This document shows positions 49,496 through 59,569 of a stretch of DNA of 64,000 nt, piece by piece (the first letter of the stretch is position 1; each line of letters begins with the position of its first letter). This DNA comes from Epiperipatus broadwayi (Eukaryota; Onychophora; Udeonychophora; Euonychophora; Peripatidae). Made by a program: the position numbers and the translations under genes. The DNA is taken from positions 52,105-116,104 of the forward strand of contig JAQFVV010001080.1 of NCBI GenBank assembly GCA_028023455.1. The letters run 5' to 3'. Under the pieces are notes generated by a model. The model was not told the origin of the DNA, ran no database searches, and was given only the letters and a program-made list of their open reading frames with translations.

Positions 49496-49589
49496 TAGGT
49501 AACAGTCAATAGAAATTTTATATACTCTATGAAATTTGGTTCAATTCTTCATAATTCATTCAATTAAGAACAAGGTTAATAAAGGCTTC

Positions 49590-50180
49590 CAAACATTGTG
49601 TATGCCACAGTTGACTTATGGGATTATTTGCCATTGTCATATAAGCAAGCTTCCTTAACTTTTCTTCTTTGCACCTTTTCTTCTCTATCCAATATTTTTG
49701 TATTTTCCCAATTGATCATATGTTCATTAGTACATACATGGGCTGTTACTGTGGTCACTTCTGTTTTTTGCCTTTAACCATTATCACTTCTGTTTTTTGC
49801 CTTTAGCCATTAATTTGTGTTCTTTCAATAGTGGTTCAACAGTGTGACAGGTCTCATCAATATACTTCCTTTCACATTCATATTCTATTTTATAGATTTA
49901 GGCTTGGTAAAAGATAGAATTCCTTGAAGTGTGGTATTGTTTTGGAAAGCTGTTCTAATGTTATAAGGACTGCAGATTTTTTTAAATTTGTATGCCATTC
50001 CTGGCATGTATAAATACACTACAGCACCACTAATTGGTTTTTCTTTTGGTGTCTCTTTTTGTTGTCTATTAAAAGTTTTTTTGATGACAGCTGATGGATA
50101 ACCATTCTTTGTGAGAGTTTGTTCTATGAGAATTTTTTCATTTTTCAAATCACTGGTTTTCAAACAAACAATATTCTTTG
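49590..50180 (-). pseudogene. Penelope-like element 2, thumb and GIY-YIG part
   Basis: C-terminal half of a second Penelope-like family. After RAKNIVCLKTSDLKNEKIL come LTKNGYPSAVI, VVYLYMPGMAYKFKKICSPY, NIRTAFQNNTTLQGI and, after a stop, EYECERKYIDETCHTVEPLL with KEHK. The latter is the GIY-YIG endonuclease with the glycine of YIGET changed to D. Its reading continues upstream on the far side of the Gypsy element (54942-55880). The Gypsy insertion sits between two codons of the linker. Dead copy. Confidence 0.85.
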
Positions 50181-50185
50181 CTCTG

Positions 50186-50562
50186 TGTAGTGTTTTCGGG
50201 AAGTTAACGATCTCAGCCGAGTTAATGATCTCAGCCGAAACCACAATTTATTAACTTAAGAGTCGGAGACAGTTTTACTTTCCCAAAGCTAGTTTATTAG
50301 TTACACGTTATGTGTTATTATACAAAAAAAATGTCTATGCTTAAGATAACAAAATGTGCGGAAAGAAAAACAGCAACAAAATCAAAAGTATACATATAAT
50401 TAAAGTCTCTTTAAAGTTCTATTACTCATGGCAAATGAAAAATAAGACATTTGTTTCCATGTGTGGCTATATGTTATGCCATCTTGGTCTCTCTGTTCTC
50501 ATCTTTTTTCCCCGTTCTCGTAAAACTGGACGTTTTTAGAATCAACGTCTCCATATTCTATA
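50186..50562 (-). repeat. Gypsy 3' LTR
   Basis: The 377-bp LTR starts TGTAG on the plus strand and ends TCTATA (consensus TCTACA). It has an 18-bp internal duplication (ctcagccgagttaatgat region) not in the other LTR. Outside it is ctctg (50181-50185), repeated at 54937-54941 as a 5-bp target duplication. Confidence 0.93.
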
Positions 50563-50573
50563 CCTCCCCTCAC
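50563..50573 (-). other. Gypsy polypurine tract
   Basis: On the minus strand GTGAGGGGAGG lies directly before the 3' LTR, the usual place for plus-strand priming. Confidence 0.75.
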
Positions 50574-50827
50574 TCTAGAACATAGTCCTTCAACCCTTCT
50601 GGCAGCCTACGCTCATGGTGAACTCTTGGTGCAGGTGTTCCTTCATCTTGTTGGGTTGGCCCACTGTCAGTGTCATGTATCGGGTCCGTAACTTCCAGTA
50701 CACTATCCATCTGGTCTGGTTCGTTTTGGCAAAACTCTTCCTGTGTTATTTGTGGCAATACTTCCTTATCTTCTTTAGTTAAGATGTCCCATTGACTGGC
50801 ATTTCCAATGGTTTCTGGGATATCCAT
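50570..50827 (-). pseudogene. Gypsy Pol C-terminal tail
   Basis: Open frame reading MDIPETIGNASQWDILTKED and ending RRLPEGLKDYVLE. A basic 'R..RLP..LKDYV' ending is typical of Pol tails in Mag-like Gypsy elements. It is separated from the integrase by a short broken stretch (50828-50925). Confidence 0.7.
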
Positions 50828-50925
50828 TTAAGCACATGGAAATCTTCTCCTTAAGTGGTCTATGTGTTTATGGACAGATGGACCATTCTCTAGTCTTATT
50901 TGGTAAATTGTCCTTGATTTTGTAC

Positions 50926-51465
50926 TTAGGATGGTTCGGGTAGCCATCTCTTCCTTAGTATATCATGTACCCAGACTGGATCATTTCTTTTGAACCTTTT
51001 CATATGTTTATGGGAATCATCTTCCAGTTCTCTCTTAGTTCTTTCCTTTTGGGGTAAAACGGTTGACATGTGTGTGCGACACGTTCTGTTGAATAACAGT
51101 TCAGCCGGTGATTTACTATCTTTAGACCTTGGCAAAAAATGTTGGAAGAACATGATTTCCAGCAATGCCTCCTCCATCCTGGTCTTCCTTGTTTTCGTCA
51201 GGTCCTTTTTTATACACTGGACTACCTTCCCTGCCAAATCATTTGATGCAGGGGGGTATGTCGGTGTAAAAATGTGATATATCCCCCTTTCTGTCAGGAA
51301 GTTTTCAAAACTGGTGGAGGTAAAGCTTGTTCCATTATCTGATACCAATATCTCAGGGTATCCATGCATGGTAAACATCTCTTGGAGAGCTCTTTTGGTA
51401 CATGTTGAGTTTGCCGACCTTACCAAACAGTATTCCACCCAATTGCTGTATGAATCCACCACCAC
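50926..51465 (-). pseudogene. Gypsy integrase, catalytic core C-terminal part
   Basis: Continues the integrase core after an in-frame TAG at 51468-51466. It shows VVVDSYSNWVEYCLV, then LVSDNGTSFTSTSFENFL (second catalytic D) and PASNDLAGKVVQCIK. In working enzymes the last motif is 'NGLAER', so the catalytic glutamate is G here and the enzyme is dead. A GPF/GPY-like 'NDPVWVHDILRKRWLPEP' ending follows. Integrase would insert the cDNA with a 5-bp stagger, consistent with the ctctg duplication. Confidence 0.9.
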
Positions 51466-52794
51466 CTAAACCATTTGTCCCTCTATAGGGCCAGCATAAT
51501 CAATGTGGATCCGTTCCCAGGGTTTGTTTGGTTCTATCCAAGAGCTGTGTTTTTCTTGGCAGGTTTGCCTCAGCTTGGCAACTGTGCACTGTCCCACCAT
51601 CTCTTCAATCTCTTGGTCAATTCCTGGCCACCTCACATATGAATGCGACAAAGCTTTCATTCTCACTATTCCCGGGTGTCCGGCATGGAGTAGTCTTAAG
51701 ACCTGGGCATGACCTTCCATCGGTACAAATACACGATCTGTCCTGGTGATACACCCATTACAGGTAGAGAGGGTTTGATGGGCATTCCAGATAGCAATAT
51801 GAAGATAATCATGATGGTGGCTTGGCCATCCTTCCTTTATCCAAGTCCTCATTTGGCAACATCCCGAATCACTAGCTGTCCACTCCACTATTTTTGCACT
51901 ATTTACTGTATTGTCCAATTTTACCACTTCCAATAAATTCACTTCCACAAATTCACATGGTCTATCTGCCTTCAGTGGTAGACGTGATAGGGCATCAGCA
52001 TGAGGTATGTCCTTTCCCGGCTTGTGTACTAGTGTATAATCGTATGCTGCCAGTATATTAATCCATCTTAGCATTCTCTGGCTGCTATATTCAGGTGTTT
52101 TTTTGGTCTTACCTAATATGCCTAATAGTGGGTGATGATCGGTGCATAAGGTGAAATTTCGTCCATAGATGTACTGATGAAATTTCTTTACCGTGAAAAT
52201 GATAGTGAGGGATTCTTTGTCCAGCTGGCTATAGTTAGTTTCCGCGGGTGACAGGGTATGGGAGGCATAGGCTATCAGATGTTCTTGTCCATTTATCAAG
52301 TGTGATATGATGGCTCCAACCCCATATTCCGAAGTGTCCACGGTTACTATAACTTCATGATTACCTTGGTAATGCATTAAGAGACTTTCAGATGACAATA
52401 AATCCTTGATTGCCTGGAAAACAGTTTGGTGTTCAGCCTTCCACTTCCAGCACTGACCCTTGCATAATAAGGCATAAAGGGGTTTTAGCTGATGTGCCTT
52501 TCCCTTCAAAAAGGTTTCGTAGAAGGTTAGCATTCCCAGAAATGCTTGTAAGTCTTTTACATTTCTTGGTACTGGAGCATTTTTTATCGCGGCGACCTTC
52601 TCGGGATTAGGACATTTTCCATTTTGATCAATAATATGTCCCAGGAACTTTATTTCTCTTGTGGACCAAATGCTCTTAGCAGTATTTATCCTGATTCCCA
52701 CTTTTTGCAATCGGTCACATATGGTAAGCACGCGTTCCTTCAGTTCGGTTTTTGATTTAGCATAAATCAGTAGGTCATCCAGGTAGGGGATCAC
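51466..52794 (-). pseudogene. Gypsy RT palm end, RNase H and integrase zinc domain
   Basis: A 442-codon open stretch. Residues 4-10 have YLDDLLI, the RT catalytic box. EIKFLGHIID and NVKDLQAFLGMLTFYETFLK (thumb/connection) follow. RNase H is at about 145-275, with VTVDTSEYGVGAI, DKESL, LCTDHHPLLGI and HADALSRLPL. The integrase zinc region HAGHPGIVRMKALSHSYVRW...C lacks a clean second CxxC (QCTVAKLRQTC). It ends HIDYAGPIEGQMV at a TAG. The upstream RT half (52812-53129) is in another frame with a TGA between. Confidence 0.93.
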
Positions 52795-52811
52795 TCACTC
52801 CATATTCTGTG

Positions 52812-53323
52812 TCATTGATCTATTTTAGCTTGGAATATATTGGGGGCTGTTGTGATTCCATATGGTAGCTTATTGCACTGGAAAAGACGGACATGAGTAC
52901 AGAGAGTTAGTATTTTTGCTGACCTCTCTGTGACTGGGATTTGATGAATTGCTGACCTCAAATCTATCTTACCGAAAACTGCAGCTTCCTGGAGTGATGC
53001 CACTATTTCAGTGACATTCGGGACTGGATACACACTTTTTTTAGGTATTGATTTACAATAAACCTGTAGTCCCCACAGATCTGTAAACTCCCGTCTGGCT
53101 TTGTGACTATCACAATTGGAGTGGCCCAATATGAACTTTCCACTGGCGACAACTCTCCTTCCTTTACCAGGGCTGACAGACTTTCTTTGACCTTTGCTCT
53201 TAGTGCGAATGGAATCTTCCTGGGTTTGCTTGCTACCGGTTGGGCCTCATCGGTAAGTTCTATGTCTACTGGATCTATCTTCAGTATTCCTATTTTTTCC
53301 TCAAATATCCTTGGGAATTTCTG
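52812..53323 (-). pseudogene. Gypsy RT N-terminal half
   Basis: In two frames: ELTDEAQPVASKPRKIPFAL, EGELSPVESSYWATPIVIV and KPDGSL from 53320 to 53090, then YCKSIPKKSVYPVPNV, GKIDLRSAIHQIPVTERSAK (first catalytic D), and KLPYGITTAPNIFQ, the LPYG motif. It ends before YLDD at a frameshift plus a TGA (52795-52815). It copies the RNA genome into cDNA in the family; this copy is inactive. Confidence 0.9.
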
Positions 53324-53860
53324 TCACACTACATTTTCTAACTTTACAGTATTAATCACTTGTATGGATATGCCCGGTGGGTGGAACCTGTTTCGACCCA
53401 GTAAGGGTTTTATGTTCTTTTTAACTATGTACAAGGGCAAAATTTTGCTTTTGTTATTTAATTTCACTGGGTCCGAAATTTTTCCACAAATTTGGGCATT
53501 TCCATTTACATCACTGGCGATAACATTAGTCTTATCCAAATTTAGTTTCGACTTGGATATGATGTTAATTTTTTCCCAATCCTTTATTGACAGAATGGAT
53601 AGCCCTGCCCCACTGTCTATCTCCATTGTTACTTTTACATTTATTATTCTGACATCCAGCACTATTTGTTCACTCAGGTTTGTCTCACATTTCTTTATTT
53701 CTGCCCTCCTTGTCACTTCCATTGTCACTTCCATTCTCTTATCACTTCTGTATTGGTTTCCATCCCAGTTTCTGCAAACATTTGCCATATGGCCCTTAAT
53801 GCCACATGTTCGGCATTTCAAAGTTCTATTCTTACATGTCCTTTTCACGGGTCCTTTCAT
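53324..53860 (-). pseudogene. Gypsy Gag knuckles and aspartic protease
   Basis: Residues 1-40 hold two zinc knuckles. The second, CRTCGIKGHMANVC, is intact CCHC; the first (CYCCGMKGPVKRTC) lacks the histidine. The protease active site is MEIDSGAGLSILS (DSG form) near residues 79-91, and PLLGRNRFHPPG near 148-160 closes the domain. It lies in the -1 frame relative to Gag. Knuckles normally share the Gag frame, so an indel near 53880 is more likely than programmed frameshifting. Confidence 0.88.
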
Positions 53861-54486
53861 ACCACAACAATAACAGCTAAAAGACTCTCACGATGTCTGT
53901 GGATGTGTTTCCATTGTTCTAGTTTATGTACATCTGTCATATAATTTTTTTCTTGGATTCCCTCTCGAAATTCCTTTGCATTAGTCACTAGTGTCTCGTG
54001 AGCCACACATTTCGCAATCACTGCGTTATAATCAATCTTTGTTTCACTGAGTAGTTTTCTCAGATTGTGGTCCATCATGCCGTATAGGAACTGATTTAGG
54101 AGCATGTCATCTATGTCCGAGAATGCACAGTCTTGTGCTAATGTCTGCAATGCGAGGTTATATTCCGAATAACTTTCATGTGTGTTTTGTTTTCTCATTC
54201 TGAATCTCAAATGAGCGATTCTTTTTGTAATTGCAGGTTGAAAATAGTTTGTGAGTTTTTCAACTAATAGCTTATACGGTATTTGCTCCGGAGTTTTGTT
54301 CTCGGCCAACTGTTTAGCAATCTGAACTACGTCTATTCCGGCAAAATACAACAATGTCAAGATTTTCATTTCGTCATCCTCGACTTTATTTAATCTCATA
54401 TATCTTTCTATTTGTTCGACATAGAGGGTCCATCCTACCAGGTTTCCTATTTCAAATTCTCTTAATACGTGTGAGGGTACTGCCAT
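53857..54486 (-). pseudogene. Gypsy Gag
   Basis: A 209-codon capsid protein starting MAVPSHVLREFEIGNLVGWT at 54486, 87 bp inside the primer site. It has the retrotransposon Gag pattern: W..Y.eq.er near residue 20, LLVEKLTNYFQPAITKRIAH (family 'L...L...f.P...'), RFRMRKQNTHESYSEYNLAL, and FLYGMMDHNLRKLLS (family 'fv.Gl.d..ir..Ll'). It stops just before the zinc knuckles because of the frame change. The protein would form the particle that holds RNA and enzymes. Confidence 0.92.
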
Positions 54487-54553
54487 TTTTATCTCGATTC
54501 TGATGTATTCACTTTTTCCAAATCACGCACAAAAAAACAATCTCCGATCTAAC

Positions 54554-54571
54554 ATCCTGTTGACTGCGCCA
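54554..54571 (-). other. Gypsy primer-binding site, serine-tRNA-like
   Basis: On the minus strand, two bases after the 5' LTR, TGGCGCAGTCAACAGGAT matches the complement of a serine tRNA 3' end (TGGCGCAGTCGGCAGGAT) at 16 of 18 positions. The tRNA identity is from memory of the family and not checked. Confidence 0.65.
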
Positions 54572-54573
54572 TC

Positions 54574-54936
54574 TGTAGTGTTTTCGGGAAGTTAACGATC
54601 TCAGCTGAAACCACAATTTATTAACTTAAGAGTCGGAGACAGTTTTACTTTCCCAAAGCTAGTTTATTAGTTACACGTTATGTGTTATTACACAAAAAAA
54701 ATGTCTATGCTTAAGATAACAAAATGTGCGGAAAGAAAAACAGCAACAATATCAAAAGTATACATGTAATTAAAGTCTCTTCAAAGAAAAGTTCTATTAC
54801 TCATGGCAAATGAAAAATAAGACATTTGGTTCCATGTGTGGCTATACGTTACGCCATCTTGGTCTCTCTGTTCTCGTCTTTTTTCCCATTCTCGTAAAAC
54901 CGGACATTTCTAGAGTCAACATCTCCGTATTCTACA
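54574..54936 (-). repeat. Gypsy 5' LTR
   Basis: A 363-bp LTR, TG...CA form on the minus strand (TGTAGAATACGG to CACTACA). It is followed outside by ctctg (54937-54941), matching the 5-bp repeat at 50181. Confidence 0.93.
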
Positions 54937-54941
54937 CTCTG

Positions 54942-55880
54942 TTTCATAGTGATACTATAATATCAAGTTTAGTGCTTCTTTTATGTTTGGATGTATGTGC
55001 CAAATATTTGCCACTATGTGTAAATTTTCTATAAACTATTTTAGGCTCATTCTGGTTTCATTGCAAATTTAATTGATGGAGATATGTTATTGATGTGCAG
55101 CCAAAATGATTGTAGCCATGTATCACTATGTGACCATATCACAAATGTATCATCAATATAGCAAAGTCACACATACTTTAGGTGGACATGGAGTTGTATT
55201 TATGGCTGTGAATTCAAGTTCTTCCATGTAAATGTTGCTAAGCAAGAGTGACATGGTGAGCCCATTGCAATTTCTTGATTTTGTTGGAAGAATTCCAAAT
55301 ATATTGAAAGTATGTTGTTATTATGCAAAGGTTAATAGGTCCATTATATTATGAATAGATAGTTATTCTGGTTTATAAACTATTATCATTAAATAATCTT
55401 TTTTATATAATAAACAACGCTTCATCATTATGTATATTTGTAAATAAATTTTCCACATCAAAACTTACCAATATGACAATTATTTCCATTTTCATGTCCC
55501 TGATTAATTCTACAAAGTTCTTAGAAACCCTGATGAATTCTCAACAAGAACAAGATGAATTTTCAGAACTAACAATATGTTTTAATGGATCATTGTCTTT
55601 ATGGATTTTAGTTAATCCATGAAGATGAGGAATTTTGCAAAATATGAAGTTAATTTTGTTCTGATTCACTGAAATACCTGCAATGCTTCCTGACTTGTAA
55701 CATTATTTCTGTACTTGGAATTGGATTTTTTGCCACTTTTCATATAGGTCTAAAGTGAGAAGTTCTTGTAATTTGTTATCATAATCAAAAAAATAATAAT
55801 AATAATCAATTCTATCGATTACAACCATAGGGTTACCACCATAACTGTATAAATCAATCTGTGAACCATTAATATATCCA
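54942..55880 (-). pseudogene. Penelope-like element 2, reverse transcriptase
   Basis: Coding order from right: NKLQELLTLDLYEKWQKIQF (55780), HGLTKIHKDNDPLKHIVSSE (family 'LYGLPKIHK...PLRPIVS') near 55610, VILVSFDVENLFTNIHNDEA near 55470 (first catalytic D in SFDV), MSLLLSNIYMEELEFTAIN near 55240, and near 55150 the catalytic YIDDTFVI box in a shifted frame, then INNISPSIKFAM-like and SKHKRSTKLDIIVSL. Stops and shifts make it dead. It continues at 50180 beyond the Gypsy insertion. Confidence 0.85.
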
Positions 55881-56126
55881 TGCATAGAGCATGCTAATAT
55901 ACTATTCTATTTATTCAATGTTTTGCACGTTATCTGTTGATTTCTGCAAAAAGATTTTTCTGAAATATGTGAAAACCAGTCCAATGTATAAATCAATCTG
56001 TGAACCATTAATATATCCATGCATAGAGCATGCTAATATACTATTCTATTTATTCAATGTTTTGCACATGTTATCTGTTGATTTCTGCAAAAAAATTTCT
56101 TTCTGAAATATGTGAAAACCAGTCCA
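55846..56126. repeat. 139-bp tandem duplication at the PLE 5' side
   Basis: Units 55846-55984 and 55985-56126 are nearly identical (tgtataaatcaatctgtgaa; agagcatgctaatatactat). It lies just upstream of the PLE-2 coding region and may be its terminal repeat remnant. No hammerhead core is visible in it. Confidence 0.9.
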
Positions 56127-56129
56127 ATT

Positions 56130-56549
56130 GTAGCTCTCTAATGTATTTTATTTTCTACCATACCTTTTCAATGAAAACAATCAATGATGTGCTTCTTTAG
56201 AATATCTTTCAGATAATCTTCATAATGTAAATGAGGTGAGTCTCTTTCATAAAAACTATGCTCAAATTACCCCCCCCCCCAATAATCTTTTAGAAAGACT
56301 TGCATTGTCCAGTGAATGTATGATTTTTAAAATAGTGGATTCTATAATATCACATTCATAAAGTTAAAAAACATATTGATTGGTTTTATCATTGTATTTT
56401 TAAAATTTTTATGAAGCATCTTTAAATGAAATAGTTTGAATACCTTTACATTGTATTAATAAAATGTCCAAGTCTCCCTTTCATATAATAAATTAAATAA
56501 AAAGAGCAACTCTATATATGGTTAATTTAATTGCAATAGTTATATTGCT
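56130..56549. other. AT-rich DNA, no gene seen
   Basis: There is a C10 run near 56271. No recognised feature. Confidence 0.45.
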
Positions 56550-57060
56550 GTAATGAAATATCCTTTCTCTTAACTTGTTAAAAGCAGTGGTGGCACATTG
56601 CAGTCTATGCTTCACCTTAACATCTAAGCCCACTTTCTATTTAAGGAACTAAGACATTTAAATTGGCTCACTTTCTCAAGTTCAGAGTTGTTGAATTTTT
56701 TTCTTCTATCATTGGCTAATAAAGAATTTGAATTTTTGTAGCATTAATTGCTAAATCAAAGTCCTTATATGTCACATTCAAAACCGTAAACCCATTCTAC
56801 ATAGCATCTTTTGAACTGGCAGAAATTATACAATCATCAATATACTATAAATCCAGAAGCCATGCCGCAATCAAATTCATATTATATCTTGATTCCTGAT
56901 TCATAAGCTGCCTATAAACAGTTTCAATAACTATAGTCATAAAATTATGAAACAGTGTTTAGTACACATCTTTTTATAACACCAGTTTTTATTGAAATGT
57001 GGTTTTAGAGCATAGTTTTTGTTGTCAGACAAAGGCAAGGAAAGTGTCAGGAATGAGAAT
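56550..57060 (-). pseudogene. Reverse transcriptase fragment, LINE-like
   Basis: In broken minus-strand frames: TGVIKRCVLNTVS (family 'tGVrQGCvLSP.LF') near 56985, AAYESGIKI..YEF, an IDDCIIS-like catalytic tract near 56825, and VTYKDFDLAINATK-like (family 'GL.iN..KTK') near 56760. It is too decayed to assign to a clade. Confidence 0.4.
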
Positions 57061-57290
57061 GATTTATTTTTCATCTACAGCAATAACCCTTTTATTCTAT
57101 CATATAGACACTGGATAATATGAATATATTTTTGTAGATAAGCAACTAATTTTAAGCAGTGCCAAACCAATATTAGCAATATATATATATATATATCATT
57201 CTCATTCCTGACACTTTTCTTGCCTTTGTCTGGCAACAAAAACCATGTCTATAATGTTATGTTTCTTGATGCTCTAAAACCACATTTCTA
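56992..57290. repeat. Inverted repeat, ~80-bp arms
   Basis: The arm 56992-57060 (aaatgtggttttagagcata, caaaggcaaggaaagtgtca) is the complement of 57196-57292 (gacacttttcttgcctttgt, atgctctaaaaccacatttc), with a 20-bp insertion in the right arm. The spacer is ~135 bp with a (TA)n tract. It may be an element end or a LINE twin-priming inversion. Confidence 0.85.
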
Positions 57291-57292
57291 TG

Positions 57293-58129
57293 ACTGAAAG
57301 CAACCTATTCAACAAAATCCTTCAAAGTAAATTTGATGTAATAGATGATAATATTCAATGGTAATTATTGCAATCTTATTTATTTTCTTTTATTTTTAAA
57401 AATTGAAGTATAGAATCTTTAATATCAGCTGACTTAATTTTGTAAATACATAATATTTCTAAAAAATCCTAGTATTTTTGAAGCTCCCATATTCCCACAA
57501 TATTTCAAAACTTCTCCTTTAGGATCATTAGGATATGCAGCCTTTCCATTTTAATGATTCTATCTAATTAATTCAAGGTTAAAATGCAGACAATAAACAG
57601 GAATAAATTCCTACAAAATCTAAAAACAATTCTCAAAATTTATATAAGCTGCAACAGATTAACTTTTCAAGTAATGAATCTATAGTTGAGTTGTCCATTA
57701 GAACATGAATTGTGAGTCACCAGAATGGAGAACTTTCACTTATCTGTAGGCTAGAAAACTATTTCTAACTAAATATAAATCAATCTTAGAAAAAGCATAA
57801 CTATACAAAAAGTACTAGTAAAATTTAAAAGATTTGTTTAAATGTTTGTTTACTTGGACTTTTAAAGAATATTTGTATTAATATCCCTCCATGCCAATTG
57901 ATCTATTGCCTCCATGGACATGTCAATTATTCTGGATAGCAGTTGAATTTGTATAAATATTACAAGCTAGAAAAGAATGGTTATCTATTGAAGCTTCCTA
58001 TGTAAAATTGAATTTCTTTTTAAAATGATCATAGAAATATTTTGGAGAAAAATAAATATTATGTTTACAGATTTTCCACTTAATGGATATTTCTGTAGTG
58101 TAATTTTCACTATATCACTCTCATGCAAG
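57293..58129. other. AT-rich DNA, no gene seen
   Basis: No recognised feature. Confidence 0.45.
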
Positions 58130-58335
58130 GTCGGAACTGGTTTCTATCCCTTTTAACACCTTTTGGAAAGATGTAATCATAAATGTATGACCAAAGACAT
58201 ATGAAAAAGAGGTATTAGCCCCAAGATGCACATTTCAGGCTGAACCAAACCTTATCAGTTGGCCCAGATCATAATTTCTTACACATATCTTTATCATTGT
58301 TCAGTATATATAGATGGTAAATTACTACAGTTTAA
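58130..58335 (-). repeat. HH-C repeat
   Basis: Minus-oriented copy (atcagttggcccagatcata; acacatatctttatcattgt). A short block (gatttttccacttaatggat... 58072-58160 against 58421-58490) is repeated on either side, so this copy sits inside a duplicated segment. Confidence 0.6.
58221..58262 (-). ncRNA. Hammerhead ribozyme, one core change (copy C7)
   Basis: Minus strand: stem I CCAA/UUGG, core CUGAUAA (G8 changed to A), weak stem II, GAAA (58233-58236), UGUGCA, then UC. One core base differs from consensus. Confidence 0.55.
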
Positions 58336-59298
58336 ATTATGTGTCAAACTTATTGCCCTTATAACTTTGGCACAAACCATTTGATGGAAATATATTAACA
58401 ATTTTATTAGTCATTTTACAGATTATCCACTTAATGGAAAATATTTCTGTAGTGTAATTTTCACTACTCTCGTACAAGATAGGAACTGGTTTATATCCAC
58501 TTTTAGCAACAAGACAAAAATGTTTATCCCAAATGCGCATTTAGCAATATTAGTGAAAAAAGGAATTTATAGCATTGAATAAAATTCTGCAAATGCATTT
58601 ATATATGATTTATTACATTTTAATACTTTAATTTATATAATATGATTGATTTTCAGAGAGAAGTCAAATATTTTAAGTATTCATAAATTAGCATTTATAA
58701 TTGCCAAATTATTTTAATCTATTCATTTAAGTGATATTGATTACTTATATGTATTTTTGAAACTGCAATTCTAAATATGGCCTATCTCTTAAAAGTTAGT
58801 AATTAAATTTTCAGATATTTAGGATTATTGATTATAGGATTTGAAAAAGTGACTTATATTTGCAATAGCATGCTAAAAAATTAATTAATTAATATGAATT
58901 TACATTTATTATGCAAATAGCAAACTCATACATTTATATTATTAATTGTATTTTTATATTGAACTATTTCCATAATCTAATATGTGAGTTGAATGTCTTT
59001 AAAACAATTTAATTTTATTTAAATATTCCAAATACATTCAACTGTTAGTAATATCACAGCAAACAGGTTAGTATATGCACAACATTTATATTATTAGTTT
59101 ATTTGTTAAATTTGTTATTTTATTAAAATTCGTGTTAATTTTTTTCGTTGTTCCAAACTTTTGAAATGATTTATTTTGTCATATAAATGAGCCCAAATCT
59201 CTTACTAAATTTTGACTGGAAGTAAGAGATACTTTTAATGAAAAAGTGGTGCCTTAAAAAATAATTGTCTCTTTTTAATGAATAATCTGATGATGATG

Positions 59299-59299
<1 letters not shown>
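58336..59299. other. AT-rich DNA, no gene seen
   Basis: Besides the duplicated block at 58421-58490 nothing is recognised. Confidence 0.45.
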
Positions 59300-59334
<35 letters not shown>

Positions 59335-59335
59335 T
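59300..59335 (+). repeat. (ATT)n microsatellite
   Basis: About twelve ATT units, 10 bp before the tRNA-like head. Confidence 0.95.
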
Positions 59336-59344
59336 AAGTGTCAT

Positions 59345-59420
59345 AGCATCGGCCGGGATGTGAACCTGCAACCCGGGCAAGTACAAAGCAGTCGTGCTGA
59401 CCTCTCGACCACCAATGCAA
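59345..59420 (-). repeat. tRNA-like SINE head
   Basis: Minus strand: GCATTGGTGGTCGAGAGG, TCAGC (box A-like), CAGGTTCACATCCCGG (box B-like) and CCGATGC. The two ends pair over seven positions (GCATTGG with CCGATGC, one wobble) like an acceptor stem. The head at 10.02 kb is related. The middle does not form a clear anticodon arm. It is flanked by trinucleotide repeats. Confidence 0.6.
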
Positions 59421-59455
59421 GACTACTACTACTACTACTACTACTACTGCTGCTG

Positions 59456-59545
<90 letters not shown>

Positions 59546-59569
59546 TTACTACTACTACTATTACTATTG
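59421..59569 (+). repeat. (CTA)n microsatellite, about 150 bp
   Basis: CTA units with three CTG units near 59449 and a few ATT interruptions near the end. The long poly-leucine and poly-tyrosine frames across it are artefacts of the repeat. Confidence 0.97.

Larger units (their letters stand above)
50186..54936 (-). mobile_element. Ty3/Gypsy retrotransposon, complete but dead
   Basis: A 4.75-kb element on the minus strand with two LTRs, primer site, Gag, protease, RT, RNase H and integrase in Gypsy order, a purine tract and a perfect 5-bp target duplication (ctctg). It has inserted into Penelope-like element 2. The LTRs differ at roughly 17 positions plus two indels by eye, about 5 percent, so the insertion is not recent. 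Several stops, frameshifts and a lost integrase glutamate make it non-autonomous. The Gag knuckles and the serine-tRNA-like primer site suggest the Mag-type branch, which is an inference. Confidence 0.95.

Noticed and set aside
50990-53944. Plus-strand open frames of up to 256 codons across the Gypsy element
   Set aside because: They are antisense shadows of Gag-Pol, which has clear domains on the minus strand.
55846-56126. Hammerhead in the 139-bp tandem repeat by the PLE
   Set aside because: No CUGANGA...GAAA pair at the right spacing on either strand.
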